A DNA stretch of 64,000 bases from Theropithecus gelada. Its lineage: Eukaryota; Chordata; Mammalia; Primates; Cercopithecidae. The number at the start of each line of letters is the position of its first letter. Positions within the stretch are counted from its first letter, which is position 1. Made by a program: the position numbers and the translations under genes. The stretch is taken from positions 143,145,888-143,209,887 of the forward strand of contig NC_037689.1 of the NCBI RefSeq assembly GCF_003255815.1. The letters are read 5' to 3'. This document shows, piece by piece, positions 34,863-46,401 of this stretch. The notes under the pieces were generated by a model. It had not been told where the DNA came from and did no database searches. It was given only the letters and a program-made list of their open reading frames with translations.

Positions 34863-35075
34863 TCTAGAGTCAGACAATCTGAGTCCAACTTCCAGCTCCA
34901 CTACTTAGTTGTATGATCTTGGATAAGTTCTGTCACCTACTCGTGCCTCGGTTTTCTAATGATTTGGTCTTCCTCATCGGGTTGTTGTGAGCCTTAAATG
35001 AGTTACTATTTGTGATGTACTCAAAAGAGCACCTTGTATATAGTAAGCATCATATATGTTTGTCAAATAAATAAG
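34863..35075 (+). repeat. MIR SINE, right part
   Basis: Resumes with 'tctagagtcagacaatctga', then 'ccactacttagttgtatga', 'cggttttctaatgatttgg', 'ggttgttgtgagccttaaat' and 'gtatatagtaagcatcatat'. Together with 34620-34660 it makes an almost complete MIR. Confidence 0.85.
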
Positions 35076-35460
35076 TAGATTCTACTACCCTTCTTTCCCA
35101 TACAAATTCAAACATTTATTCTTTAAGCCCTAGAGATTCTTCCGTCTTCACATGAAATTTTTGGGATCACTCCAAACCACGCAATACTAATTGGCTATCA
35201 CAATACTTTGGTTTGTAATTACATACTGCTGTGAATTGTTATTTCAATATTTGTGGGTATATTTTCTTTCTCCAAGACCGAACAGTCCTCAATGGAAATT
35301 ACTATATGACGAGTGCCTTTTTTATCTCTCATAGTGCTGAATACCGATAAGTTTATCTAAAACACATTCAATAAATATTTGTTGACATCTGTATAAGACC
35401 TTGAATTAGAGATAAAAGAGGCAGCAGAGACAATGACCAGAGATATTGCCAGTACTATAC

Positions 35461-35474
35461 TTTTCTTTTCTTTC

Positions 35475-35506
<32 letters not shown>

Positions 35507-35794
35507 GTGTGTGTGACAGAGTTTCACTCTTGTTACCCAGGCTGGAGTGCAATGGCGCAATCTCAGCTCACGGCAACCTCCGCCTCCCGGGTTCAAGTGA
35601 TTCTCCTGTCTCAGCCTCTTGAGTAGCTGGGATTACAGGCACCTGCTACCACATCCAGCTAAATTTTGTATTTTTAGTAGAGACAGGGTTTCATCATATT
35701 GGTCAGGCTGGTCTTGAACTCCTAACCTCAGGTGATCTGTCCACCTTGGCCTCCCAAGTGCTGGGATTAGAGGTGTGAGCCACCGTGCCTGGCC
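35461..35794 (-). mobile_element. AluS-like element, antisense, with long (TTTTC)n tail
   Basis: Antisense Alu from a pyrimidine tail of TTTTC and TTTC units (35461-35495) to 'ccgtgcctggcc' at 35794. The tail, about 50 bases with its T and GT runs, is a likely length polymorphism. Several interior substitutions ('catcatattggtcaggctgg') mark it as an older copy. Confidence 0.92.
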
Positions 35795-38700
35795 TGTACA
35801 TTTTTTATACAACTAAGATGATGCTAGGCTTAAGAAACATAGTATCTTTAAAAAATATACTGCCAAGATTCTACCTGTCAGGACCTAAGAGAGAGAGAGA
35901 GAAGTTTGGACCCTTAAATGAGGATTTTGTAAAAATAGAGTATGGAGGCAATGACCCTGAGGAGGAATTCGTACCCAGGTGGTTCACAAACACTCCCCAA
36001 AACCCCATGCCCAGACTATAACACATCCAGAGAATGTGTTATAATTTTATGCAATGGGCATTGGGGACTTCTCAGAGGGCAGACATCCAGCCTCCTTCCT
36101 TGGAGATTAGAAACTGTCAGTCTAAAGAGGTTTTGACCCTTTATATCCTGGGAGGTAAGTTTTGCTGTAAGCCCTTGGAAAAGCAACAAGACCCATTGGA
36201 AATTAGTCCTGTTGGACCAAGACCCCAATCTCAAACTCCGTCTGAAGGCCTGCTCCATTCTTACCTTATGCTCAGTGAAACAGCTTCCTGTCCACTGTTT
36301 CTATCTAGACTTCTTGGGGATCCTGCTGCAATCTGCCAAGTCATTTTAAATTACTTTGCCTCCTGCCCAAGAATAAGATTTTGGTTCTAGTTCTGTCAAC
36401 CTATCCACAAGTGCTCCCACCACTTCTCTATCTGCCTTGATCTCTAGCTTAAGCTCTGCCTATGCTATGACCTGTTTTGTCTTTAGGCAGCTTGACTACC
36501 TCTCCCTCCTACTTGAATCCACAATGAATCTGGGAGGCTACAGTTTTGCCGTACATCAGGCACACAACTCCAAGAGCTTCCTAAGTGATTCAATGAGCGG
36601 AGTTATCAGGTACTGGGGGTGGGAGAATGATAAAGATGCTATAATCACTCCTTTCTCAAATTATAGCATATCACAACTCAACTTTGTGCCATTGTGCATG
36701 TGATAAGGTGACAAAAGTAGCTCACTTAAGCTCATAGTCTACTCTCCTTTGTAATCAACCAACTCTGTTTTTTGTATGACTATAAATATTTCTCCTAATT
36801 TTAAGAAAAGCCAATAGACTTTCACAACCAGGCATTTCCACTTACACTTAAGTGCATTTCTCCATATAATCTTTAACTATTGAGTTGGTTAAGGAAGAAA
36901 AAAGAAGTACTGAACCCTCCATAGGGAAAGAGTAGCAAAGTAGTAAAAATAAATGGATTTAAGAAAAGCAGCAGACTCGGCAACTGAAATATAGCTCATC
37001 ATGAGGATTTTCTCTGACTTTATTATTGATTACTAAAGTAGCCTCTTTTTGCTGCATATAGTATACCATATTGGGAATAAACATTCATTCTACTCAGTGT
37101 ATAACATGGTAATACAATGCAAATCATAAATCTTATTAATAAATCCCAGTAACTTTTAGTCATTTAATACTAAAAAATTAAACACAATATTCTCTTTGTT
37201 ATTTTGCATCATGATTTATAACAAGAAATACAATTATAAAAAAAGTTCAGTTTAACTATAAGCCATAAGAACTCTTCCCTTACATATTTTAAGCATAATT
37301 AATATTTTAAAAACATGTTGGAATTGCATAAATATTTCTATGTTCTTGGAAATGAATTCTATCCATCAATAACTTATACTAGTTGTATTATAATCTGCCT
37401 ATCAAAATGCCAATTCAAATTCCGCTGCAAGGAAGGCCAGAATTAACTGGTGAAAAAGAGTTTAATAAATATACTTCTATTACAAGGACATAAAATAAGA
37501 CAAACATCTAATTATCAAAGTATTTCTAAACATTTTCCTCATTTGGTAATAAAGACAGTGCTACCTTTTAGATGTGTTTGGAGCAATAAATGAGATTATG
37601 TATATCAAGCATGTTGCAATGGGACTAGAATAGACAATTAATAGAAATGACAGTTGTATTATCATTGGAAACCTAGTGCCCCAAGTTTCTACCCTTCTAG
37701 AAATCACCTTTCTTAAACATCTAAGTAAAATAACTTGCAACTTCACCCAGGTGACCATGAGTAATATAGAGCCCTCCTGTGTATTTTGAATGATTCCTGG
37801 AGAGTATGAATTTATCTGTTCTACTTGTTTCTTTTGGTTCCATACTGCTGTTTACAGTGTCTCTGGATCACTCCTGAATCTCATCTATCTGCTTACTATT
37901 AAGTCAAGCCACACCAGTTCTCAAAAACTTCTGTCTGAATGCAACAGCAGAGTCCCTTTCTCCCCTCCCCAAGGTAGTGTTAACATAAACCTGTGATCAG
38001 GTTTGGTGGTTAACACATTGTACTGGAAATTTGAGAATTTTGTAAGAATATTATAATTCAGAAAGGAAAATTTAGCTTAATATTAGAAATAGCTGCTCCT
38101 AAAACCCACAGGACACATAACAATATGTAGGGTCTCTTGCAAGCCAGCTGCCAGAGTTTCTTCTGATATCTTTCTCTTTCTAGTTCCAAAAATCTTGAAC
38201 ACATTTGTCCTAGGTCAGGCCAGAGGAAACAGAAAATCTCTAGATATCAACAAGGGCTTGGATTCCCACCCCCTCACCCCTACCAAAAGTATATATTTTT
38301 TATTATTAGAATAAGTTAGCATCCCACTATGAATTATTTACACTTAGATTACTTCCAATACCAGAGGACAAAGAATAAGTACTTAACATTCTTCTGCATG
38401 ACAATAAGGCTCACAAGTAATCCCTTCTAGAAGGACAAGAAAGGCACAGCCCCATTTTTACTTTTCCAGCCCCAGGAAGCTAATTTCCTGCAATTTTGGA
38501 AAAGCAGTTTTATCCCTACTACCAGTCATCAAGGAATCAGAAATATTGAGGTTCTGTCTTGGACCACCTCACTACAATATGAGTAACATTATGAGGTCTT
38601 GCCAGACTATTTTAGCAAATGGATTTTTAAAAAATCATTTAAAATTAGTACATTAACTGTTTTTATGCAAATAGGAGCTGCCAAGTTTCAATTAGGAAGC

Positions 38701-38803
38701 AGTTGGTTGCTAAAGTAAGCCAACAATTACCTTGCAGATTTGTTGAGGGGTTTTTTTTAGATAGTACAAAGATAAACTTCAGGCTACCCTGCATTCAAAT
38801 GAT
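35795..38803. other. Long unassigned stretch
   Basis: About 3 kb with no named repeat that I can support. The overlapping frames at 35785-36021, 36034-36390 and 36437-36703 have no domain or homologue I recognise. 35795-36720 is less AT-rich than its surroundings and could be an unrecognised old LTR or retrocopy. No exon structure is evident. Confidence 0.35.
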
Positions 38804-38831
38804 CAAAAAAAAAAAAAAAAAAAAAAAAAAA
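38804..38831. repeat. Poly-A tract (about 28 A)
   Basis: A pure A run after 'aaatgatc'. It has no polyadenylation signal or recognisable retroelement body in front of it, so it is listed as a mononucleotide repeat. Confidence 0.85.
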
Positions 38832-39174
38832 TCCAATTAATGAACTTTTGCCAAGCTGTAAAGACAGGCTTTATTTCTTCTGAATGTTAGCCCCAAAACG
38901 ATCCAGAGTGATTGTATTTAGATCTAGTGGCAGAATTCTATAGCAGACAAAGAATTTATATAATTTTGAGTTTATCCTGTAGTTTTATAAAAGAAAAAAG
39001 TAAGCCTTAAGAGTTAGCTTCTTAAGTTTACATAGCTATTAAGTGGCTTTTGTGCCAGTTTGCACAGATATTTTTTGTCAAAAGGCAGGATTTCTAAGAT
39101 GGTATTGCTTTAACTAAATATATCTCTTTGAATTAGTGTCACCTGAATGTGGGATTTTAATTCTCATGTTAAAA
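38832..39174. other. Unassigned DNA
   Basis: No gene or named repeat seen between the poly-A tract and the L1. Confidence 0.4.
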
Positions 39175-40592
39175 AAGAATATGACTTCAAACTATATTAC
39201 AGGGCTACAGTAACCAAAACAGTATGGTACTGGTACAAAAACAGACACATAGACCAATGGAACAGAAGAGAGAGCCCAGAAGTAAGGCTGCATATCTACA
39301 GCCATCTGATCTTCGACAAAGTTGACAAAAATAAGTAATGAGGAAAGGACCCCCTATTCAATAAACGATGTTGGAATAACTGGCTGGCCACATGCAGAAG
39401 ATTGAAACTGGACCCCTTCCGTATACCATATACAAAGATCAACTCAAGATGGATTAAAGACTTAAGTATAAAACCCGAAATATAAAAACCCTGGAAGATA
39501 ACTTAGGCAATACCATTCTGGACATAGGATCTGGCCAAGATTTTGTGGTGGTAAAGATTCCAAAAGCAATTGCAACAAAAACAAAAATTAACAAATGTGA
39601 CCTAATTAAAGACCTTCCGTACAACAAAAGAAACTGACAATAGAGTAAAGCGACAACTTACAGAATGGGAGCTCATATTTGCAAACTATACATTCAACAG
39701 AGGTCTAATATCCAGAACCTATAAGGAACTTCAACAAATTTACAAGCAAAAAACAAATAATTAAAAAGTCAGAAAAGAACATGAACACTTTTTCCAAAAG
39801 AAGACACACATGCAGCCAACAGTTATATGAAAAAAGGTCAACATCACTAATCATTAGAGAAATGCAAATCAAAACCATAACGAGATACCATCTTACCCCA
39901 GTCTGGATGGCTATTGTTAAAAATCAAAAGATAACAGGTGCTTCAAGGTTGCAGAGAAAAGGGAATGCTTATATGCTGTTGGTGGAAATATAAATTAGTT
40001 CAACCATTATGAAAAGCAGTGGGGTGATTACTCAAAAGATAAACAGAACTACCATTGGACCCAGCAATCCTATTATTGGGTATATACCCAAAGGAATATA
40101 AATTGCTCTGTCATGAAGACACATACACGTGTATGTTCACTGCAGCACTATCCACAATAGCAAAGACATGGAGTCAACCTAAATGCCCATCAATGACACA
40201 TTGGTCAAAGAAAATGTACTACGTATACACCACGGAATACTATGCAGCCATAAAAAAAATGAGATCATGCCCTTTGCAGGAACATGGATGGAGTTGAGGG
40301 CCATTATCCTTAGCAAACTAATGCAGGAACAGAAAACCAAATACTGTATGTTCTCACTTTTACGTGGGTGCTAAACGATGAGAACACATGGACACATATA
40401 GGGGAACAAGGCACACTGGTGCCTATAGGAGGGTGGAGGGTGGGAGGAGGGGGAGGATCAGGAAAAATAACTAGTGAGTACTAGGCTTAATACATGGGTG
40501 ACAATAATCTGTACAACAAACCCCCATGAGTTTACCTATGTAACACACCTGCACATGCACCCCTGAACCTAAAATAAAACTTAACATAAAAG
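39175..40592 (+). mobile_element. Primate L1 (L1PA/L1PB-type) 3' part, 5'-truncated
   Basis: Sense L1 from mid-late ORF2 ('cagtatggtactggtacaaa', 'ccaatggaacagaagagaga', 'catctgatcttcgacaaagt') to the 3'UTR G-rich tract ('gtgggaggagggggagga', about 40440) and 'cctgaacctaaaataaaact' near the end. Frames are broken by stops. It is a longer version of the segment at 28125-29165 and shares its orientation. Confidence 0.92.
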
Positions 40593-41311
40593 AATGCCCA
40601 CAGATAGGCAATTGAGGGCTACTATGATGGTTCTGCATGGTCCTTAGGGACCCCAGCATGTTCTGGGAATGAGTTCCACCACCCTAGAGGGTAGCCCTAG
40701 TCTTTATGGTCCAAGATGGCCATGGAAACAGTATCAAAGGAGCACAGAACAAGGACAATCATCTCCTTTTTAAAGAAGACTTCCCACAGCTCCCAAATGA
40801 CACTTCCACTCTCATTGACCAGAACTTAGTGACAGGGCTTTGCTTAGCTGCAAACAAGTTGAGAATGATAGCGTTCATTCTGGGAGGCAATGTCCTGGAA
40901 TAAAAATTGGGCTCCTTTGACTAACCAAGCAATGGAGAACAGTCACTAAAAGGCTACTGGTAATGTAAAATCTGCTGTAGTAGCTTTTGCTTGTCTTAAG
41001 GTCCATCTTCTTCTGAGGATGACTTTATATTCCCAAACAATGACACTCACTTCTATTTCTGGTGACTCTAAGATTCAGAGAAATGACATATCTATGAAAC
41101 ATGGTCTGGTTTCTTGGATTATATCTCACATAGGAGAAATCCAAGATTAAGTCTAAGCCACAGTAACAAGGGGGAACCAAAGAGGTCTAGGTATTTTTAG
41201 CTAACCAGTTGGTGCAGGCCTGCCAGAAATATATTTTTGTAAAGGAATAAGGAAATTCCTGACAGATGATCCTTCTTAAGGAAAAAGTCATCCATTCGCT
41301 GTTCTGATTTC
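40593..41311. other. Unassigned DNA, possibly an old dispersed repeat
   Basis: Phrases such as 'attgaccagaacttagtgac' and 'tagctgcaaacaagttgag' vaguely recall an ancient mammalian repeat. No gene. Confidence 0.3.
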
Positions 41312-41445
41312 TTTCATTTATTCAACAAATATTTATTGAGCACATGCTATATGACAGTCATTTAAAATGCAGCAAAAACAAATGCAGTTCCTGCATACAG
41401 ACCAATCTAGTGAGTAAGTTAGTCATTAAAAAGAAGTAAACAATA
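41312..41445 (-). repeat. L2 3' end, antisense (left of the Alu)
   Basis: 'tttattcaacaaatatttat', 'tgagcacatgctatatgaca' and 'agttcctgcatacagacc' are the reverse complement of the L2 tail. The L2 probably continues after the Alu, in the duplicated segment. Confidence 0.6.
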
Positions 41446-41771
41446 GGCCAGGAGAGGTGGCTCATGCCTATAATCCCAGCACTTTGGGAGGACTAGACGG
41501 GCAGATCACCTGAGGTCAGGAGTTAGAGACCAGACTGGCCAACATGATGAAACCCTGTCTCTACTAAAAATACAAAATATTAGTCAGGCGTGGTGACAGG
41601 CGCCTGTAATCCCAGCTACTCGGGAGGTTGAAACAGGAGAATCGTTTGAACCTGGGAGGTGGAGGTTGCAGTGAGCCGAGATCACACCACTGCACTCCAG
41701 CCTGGGCGACAAGAGCGAGACTTCATTAAAAAAAAAAAAAAAAAAGAAGAAGAAGAAGAAGAAGTAAAAGA
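41446..41771 (+). mobile_element. AluS-like element with perfect 15-bp target duplication
   Basis: Sense Alu starting 'ggccaggagaggtggctca', with an A17(GAA)n tail. It is flanked by perfect direct repeats 'aagaagtaaacaata' at 41431-41445 and 41772-41786. Confidence 0.95.
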
Positions 41772-41785
41772 AAGAAGTAAACAAT

Positions 41786-42013
41786 AAATAAAATAACTAA
41801 ATACAATGTTATAAATTGTGTTAAATGCCATGGAGTAAAAAACCAGAAGTCTGAATTATAGAAGGAAAAAAAAGGGGCACCTACTCAGAACACTGAAGGC
41901 AAATAAAATAACTAAATATAATGTTATAAATTGTGTTAAATGCTATGGGATTAAAAAAACAGGAGTCTGCACTACAGAAGGAAAAAAAGGCACCTACTCA
42001 GAACAATGAAGGC
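41786..42013 (+). repeat. 115-bp tandem duplication (two copies)
   Basis: Unit 1 (41786-41900, 115 bp) and unit 2 (41901-42013, 113 bp) start 'aaataaaataactaaata' and end 'gaaggc'. They differ by a few substitutions and small indels in A and G runs. The unit contains 'gttataaattgtgttaaatg'. Divergence of several percent means that the duplication is not recent. Confidence 0.92.
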
Positions 42014-42029
42014 AAGATGAGGATTGTTT

Positions 42030-42530
42030 ATTGCAAGAATGTGGCTTGTTTGTATTGGTGAAAAAGTTGGAAACATCTTAGGAGAATTGATACATGTAAT
42101 TTGATGTATTTATATGATGTATTTATATGCAGTTAAACTGAGTTATTAAATAGGTGTCTATGTAGCAACATGGAAAAATATAAAAGAAATGAGTTAAAAT
42201 AGATAATAATACATACACTACTTTCCTCACAAAACAAGCCTATATATTGCCCATGAGTAAATATGTATGTATTTATCTAAAAGAAACTGGATCTATGTGC
42301 ATCAACATGTCTGCATTTGGGGAGAGGTAAAAAGAATGAAACTTGTGAGAAGAGACAAACCAACTTCATCTTTATATTGTTTATTTTTATATTGATAATA
42401 TTCACATTTGCTTCTGGTCTTTTTAACACAGTCAATTTACATGGTAGGAACAAGGGATCTTGTATGTTATTGTCTATATTTCTCTTATCTCTTTTTTTCA
42501 GTCCTTCATTATCTTAATTAAAACAAAAAG
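42030..42530 (+). mobile_element. Possible old L1M fragment
   Basis: 'ttggtgaaaaagttggaaac', 'gcagttaaactgagttatta' and 'gcaacatggaaaaatataaa' resemble the L1MC-type end of ORF2. Text after 42300 fits only loosely. Confidence 0.4.
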
Positions 42531-43453
42531 ATAAAGAACTCTTTGACCTACCAAGGAGTAAGGATCCTACTGCAAATATTTTTCCTTGGACTCACACATT
42601 TGTGTTCTGTCACTAGCTATATTCATGTCACAAAATATAAATGACAATTCACACACACACACATACACACACACACGTGCACATTTTCTCACAAACCAGG
42701 TGAAGCTACAATAAGAGAATTGGTCTTTTTATGATGAAGACTATTACTTCATAATACCTCTAAATCCAGTTACTTTTGATATATTAGACATTGTCTGAGC
42801 TTAGAGAGAATACATACAATGTATGACTAAGCAAAATTGACCTTGAGAGAGAACCAGACCTAACATTTTTTCTCAATTTGAAGTTAATTTCACTTTTGAC
42901 AAACTGTGAGGCAGTTATGCTACTCACCTAGATAAGAGATACTAATGGCCATTTTTCTCCTGATTAATTAATAAGGAATTAAAGTATACAGCAATACACT
43001 ACAAGGAGTTCATTAAGTTATAGACATTTTGTATATTGAATAGATCAAATTACTACAGAAAGCATGAGGGTACAGTCAAAAACTTCTGTGATAATAGCTA
43101 TAATTTATTGACTGCCTACTGGTGGGCAATTGGCGATCATGTTAACTGTTTTAAATACACTGTGGTTTCATAACTAATTAAGAAGTACATGGAAGTATCA
43201 GACAGATAGAGCTCAAAATACTAGCTTCATTACTGTTAACAATAAATTCAATAACTTGGTTTGGTCTATGGCCATAATTGGACTTCCCAGCAAAGACTTC
43301 TGAATTAAATTTAGCCATCCAGTCCCAGGCAGTGCTGGGCATAATCTGAGAGTAGGTGGCCCTGGAAAGAAAAAAAAGGACACAAAAAACGGTGAGCTAA
43401 GCTTGTTCAGATTCTTCTCTCAAACTCACCACGGAGATCATTTCTTTCTTGGA
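42531..43453. other. Unassigned DNA with a CA repeat
   Basis: Contains a (CA)n tract at 42650-42676 with one TA interruption. 43093-43175 may be a MIR or L2 tail in antisense ('tttattgactgcctactggt'). No gene. Confidence 0.4.
42650..42676. repeat. (CA)n microsatellite, interrupted
   Basis: Two CA runs separated by ATA. Confidence 0.85.
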
Positions 43454-43504
43454 GTCAGGAGGAGGAGGAGAAGGGAGGCAGGGAGGAGGAGGAGGAGGAG
43501 GAGG

Positions 43505-43541
<37 letters not shown>
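43454..43541. repeat. (GGA)n then (GA)n purine tract
   Basis: About 85 bases that are almost purely purine on the + strand: GGA units (43458-43508), then about fifteen GA units (43509-43540). Mirror-symmetric purine tracts of this kind can form triplex DNA and are unstable. The repeat-encoded frames here on both strands are artefacts. Confidence 0.9.
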
Positions 43542-43624
43542 CTTCCTATTATTTCCAGAAGGATGGTATTCCCTGCTCTATGGACCAAGCTAAGGACACT
43601 TGGAGGATAACATGTTTCCCTTTT

Positions 43625-43865
43625 CACCTACTAAATGCTAGGTACAGTATAAAACATTTTATATCTTTTTTCTATGTTTCTCACAACAATACTCACTAGG
43701 TCAGTATAATTATCCAGACTTTACAAAAAAGGAAAGTGAGACTCAGGGAATTTAAGTAACATGCCCACACTCCTACTCACATTCTTGGTTAGACAGTTGA
43801 GCTGGAATTCAAATCCAGATCTGTTTGACTCCAAAGCCCACATACTTTCTACTACCTGCACTTTA
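43625..43865 (-). repeat. MIR SINE, antisense, nearly full length
   Basis: 'ctaaatgctaggtacagtat', 'agactttacaaaaaaggaaa', 'gtgagactcagggaatttaa', 'gagctggaattcaaatccag' and 'tgactccaaagcccacatac' are in the reverse MIR order. Confidence 0.85.
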
Positions 43866-45000
43866 TGCAAATGAAATCACCAAATTCCCCTTTTAAATAA
43901 TTAAAGTAATGTAGATGGGGCATAAAAATGTCACTAGTCCTTTCAACTTTCTTGGATAATTGGGGCTTGTCAATCACATCTATTTGGTTCAGTGTTAGAT
44001 TATGTCAAATGAAATGTCTTTTCACAAAAACCTATTGTTTAATTTTAAGTTAATTCACCTTTGTAAATCTGAGAGTCTTAGTCCCATTCTGCCTTGGGTG
44101 TGTACACACAGTACCTATTAGCAATTAAAATGAGTTATAAATGTGTCAAGAAGAGATCCTGCAGCTGAAATCCAGGTCAGCTTACTTGAAATGGATATAT
44201 ATCTTCCTCTTCTGAATGTTCATTAGATGTTCTATTTTATCTTCAAAAGTTTGTAGCAGAAATTTTCTTGAAGTTGACACTTATAGGTCAAGAGAGCTTC
44301 ATGATAATGTTCTCAGCTGCCATGCATCAGAGGCCTACTCTGAAGAACTTATGTAACTCTACTCAAAATTTTGAAATGAAGAAGATACAAAATGAAAGAG
44401 AAAAAAAAAAAAAAGCTATTATGGACCCGGGTCTCCCTGCAAGATCCTCAGAATTATTCAGTAGATCTAGTAAATGATAGCATGAAAAGTAAGCTACTTC
44501 AGATTTCATTAAGTTTGACATTTTAGCATGTGTGTGAAAATAATGAAGTAAATCTTTCCAAACTCAATATGGAGATTTGTGCTCATTTTTAAAAAATTCA
44601 GTAACTATTTACTAAGCATTTTATTCCATTTTATGTAGTTTATCCCAAAGCACAACATAAGCAATAAACTTTTAGTTAAAAGAATTTGAAAATAAAATGG
44701 TATTGCTTAATGTGGCTGACCAAGCATGCACTTTTTGCAGGCCTATTATCACATGGTTCATAAGCAGAGTGTATTGTGCTATGGTAAATTTTAATGCTGA
44801 ACATCAATGAAAAAATATAATTCTAAAATTAAAGTATCAAAACACCAAACAACCAAGCAGAGGCACTTACATAAGGGTTGGAAGATGTGAATTTTTCTTT
44901 TGACTCTGCCTTTATCACTGAATAAAGTCACTTCACCCCTCTGAGCCTCCTTTTCCCCATCTATAAAATGAAGATGTTGGACTAGAATGGATCTTGACAT
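43866..45000 (+). other. Mostly unassigned DNA with a MIR-like end
   Basis: No gene. 44890-45000 ('aagtcacttcacccctctga', 'cccatctataaaatgaagat') looks like a sense MIR. Confidence 0.4.
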
Positions 45001-45029
45001 TTACATCAGATTCCCTTGAGAGTCCTATA

Positions 45030-45077
45030 AAAATACCATTCCCAGACTTCCAGAAAATACCATTCCCAGACCTCCAG
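45030..45077. repeat. 24-bp tandem duplication
   Basis: Two adjacent 24-bp units (45030-45053 and 45054-45077) share 'aaaataccattcccagac' and differ by one base. Confidence 0.9.
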
Positions 45078-45256
45078 AAAGTTATATTTGGTAAGATTTT
45101 AGAGGAGCTCAGAAATCTTCCTGTTTAACAAGGGCCCAGGGGATATGGATGTTGGAGATGAACACAAACTACAAAATAAGGTATGCTGAATCTAGATCCC
45201 CTTCCCATCCTACCATTCTAATACACTATGGAAATTTTAGCAAAAATAACAATCAT

Positions 45257-45549
45257 GGCTGGGCGTGGTGGCTCACACCTGTAATCCCAGTACTTTGGGA
45301 GGCCAAGGCAGGTCACGAGGTCAAGAGATTGAGACCATCCTGGCCAACATGGTGAAACCCCGTCTCTACTAAAAATACAAAAATTAGCTGGGCATGGTGG
45401 CACATGCACCTGTAGTCCCAGCTACTTGGGAGGCTGAGGCAGGAGATTCGCTTGAACCCGAGAGGTGGAGGTTGCAGTGAGCTGAGATTGCACCACTGCA
45501 CTCCAGCCTGGCATCAGAGTGAGACTCTGTCAACAACAACAACAAAAAT
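45257..45549 (+). mobile_element. Alu element
   Basis: Sense Alu from 'ggctgggcgtggtggctcac' to a (CAA)n tail. 'gtcacgaggtcaagagattg' is AluY-like. A few bases are missing after 'aggccaaggcagg', and 'gcctggcatcagagtgaga' near the 3' end is altered. Confidence 0.93.
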
Positions 45550-45699
45550 TCATGATGATATCTTTATTGTAGAAACTTACATGTAGTGATGATCCATTTC
45601 AAGTAATCATTTTATCAGAATATAGACTGCTACCTGTAGTGTTTATACTTTTTGTTGATAAAACATCTAACTGTGAATGAAGGAATTCCCAAATCAACT

Positions 45700-45745
45700 C
45701 TAAAAGAAAGAAAAGAAAAGAAGGGAAGAAAGAAGGAAAGGAAGC
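45700..45745. repeat. GAAA/GGAA purine tract
   Basis: Irregular GAAA, GAAAA and GGAA units. Confidence 0.75.
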
Positions 45746-46028
45746 TATTGATAGATAGGCACATACACAAAACACAAACTCTTAGGCTATTAAGTGCTTT
45801 TACACCCAAAATAGTCATCAGCATTTTGCAAGTAGAAAATTCTTAAATACGACATTACTTTGGTATTTCAATGAAAGATAGGAATTGAACATGCATGAAA
45901 GAAGCTTTGTAAGTCTGCAGTTTAATTGTAGATCTCTTGCCCTGTTCCCCTGTATTTTGAGACTTTTTACATAGAATTATCAGTTACATTAATATATTAT
46001 GGTGGGTTTTTAAAATTATTTAAGGTGC

Positions 46029-46396
46029 TGATATGGTTTGACTGTGCCCCCATCCAAATCTAATCTCGAATTGTGGTTCCCATAATTCCCACGTTTTGTG
46101 GGAGGGAACTGGTGAGAGATAATTGAATCATGCGGTGGTTTCTCCCATACTATTCTGGTGGTAGTAAGTCTCATGATGAGATCTGATAATTTCATAAGGG
46201 TTTCCCCTTTCACTTGGTTCTCATTCTCTCTTGTCTGCCACCATATAAGACATGCCTTTCACCTTCTGCCATAATTGTGAGGCCTCCCAGCCATGTGGAA
46301 CTGTGAGTCCATTAAATCCCCCCCCTTTTTTTTTTCATTATAAATTTCCCAGTCTTGGATATGTTTTTATTAGCAGTGTGAGAACAGACTAATACA
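46029..46396 (+). mobile_element. THE1/MST-type (ERVL-MaLR) solitary LTR
   Basis: A complete 368-bp LTR starting 'tgatatggtttgactgtgcc' and ending 'agaacagactaataca'. It is flanked by perfect 5-bp duplications GGTGC at 46024-46028 and 46397-46401. 'catgtggaactgtgagtcc' and 'cattataaatttcccagtc' mark its 3' half. The size and sequence fit THE1. It is a solo LTR with no internal region. Confidence 0.93.
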
Positions 46397-46401
46397 GGTG
46401 C

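Noticed and set aside
35785..36703. Cluster of overlapping frames after the Alu, one with charged, protein-like composition
   Set aside because: The first frame begins inside the Alu edge. No known family is evident and there are stops between the pieces. It could be an unnamed old element, but I cannot support a gene.
38804..38831. Poly-A tract considered as the tail of a retrocopy
   Set aside because: There is no polyadenylation signal just before it, no recognisable mRNA sequence and no target duplication.
43397..43699. Arg/Glu-rich frame on + and Ser/Leu/Pro-rich frame on -
   Set aside because: Both are translations of the GGA/GA repeat.
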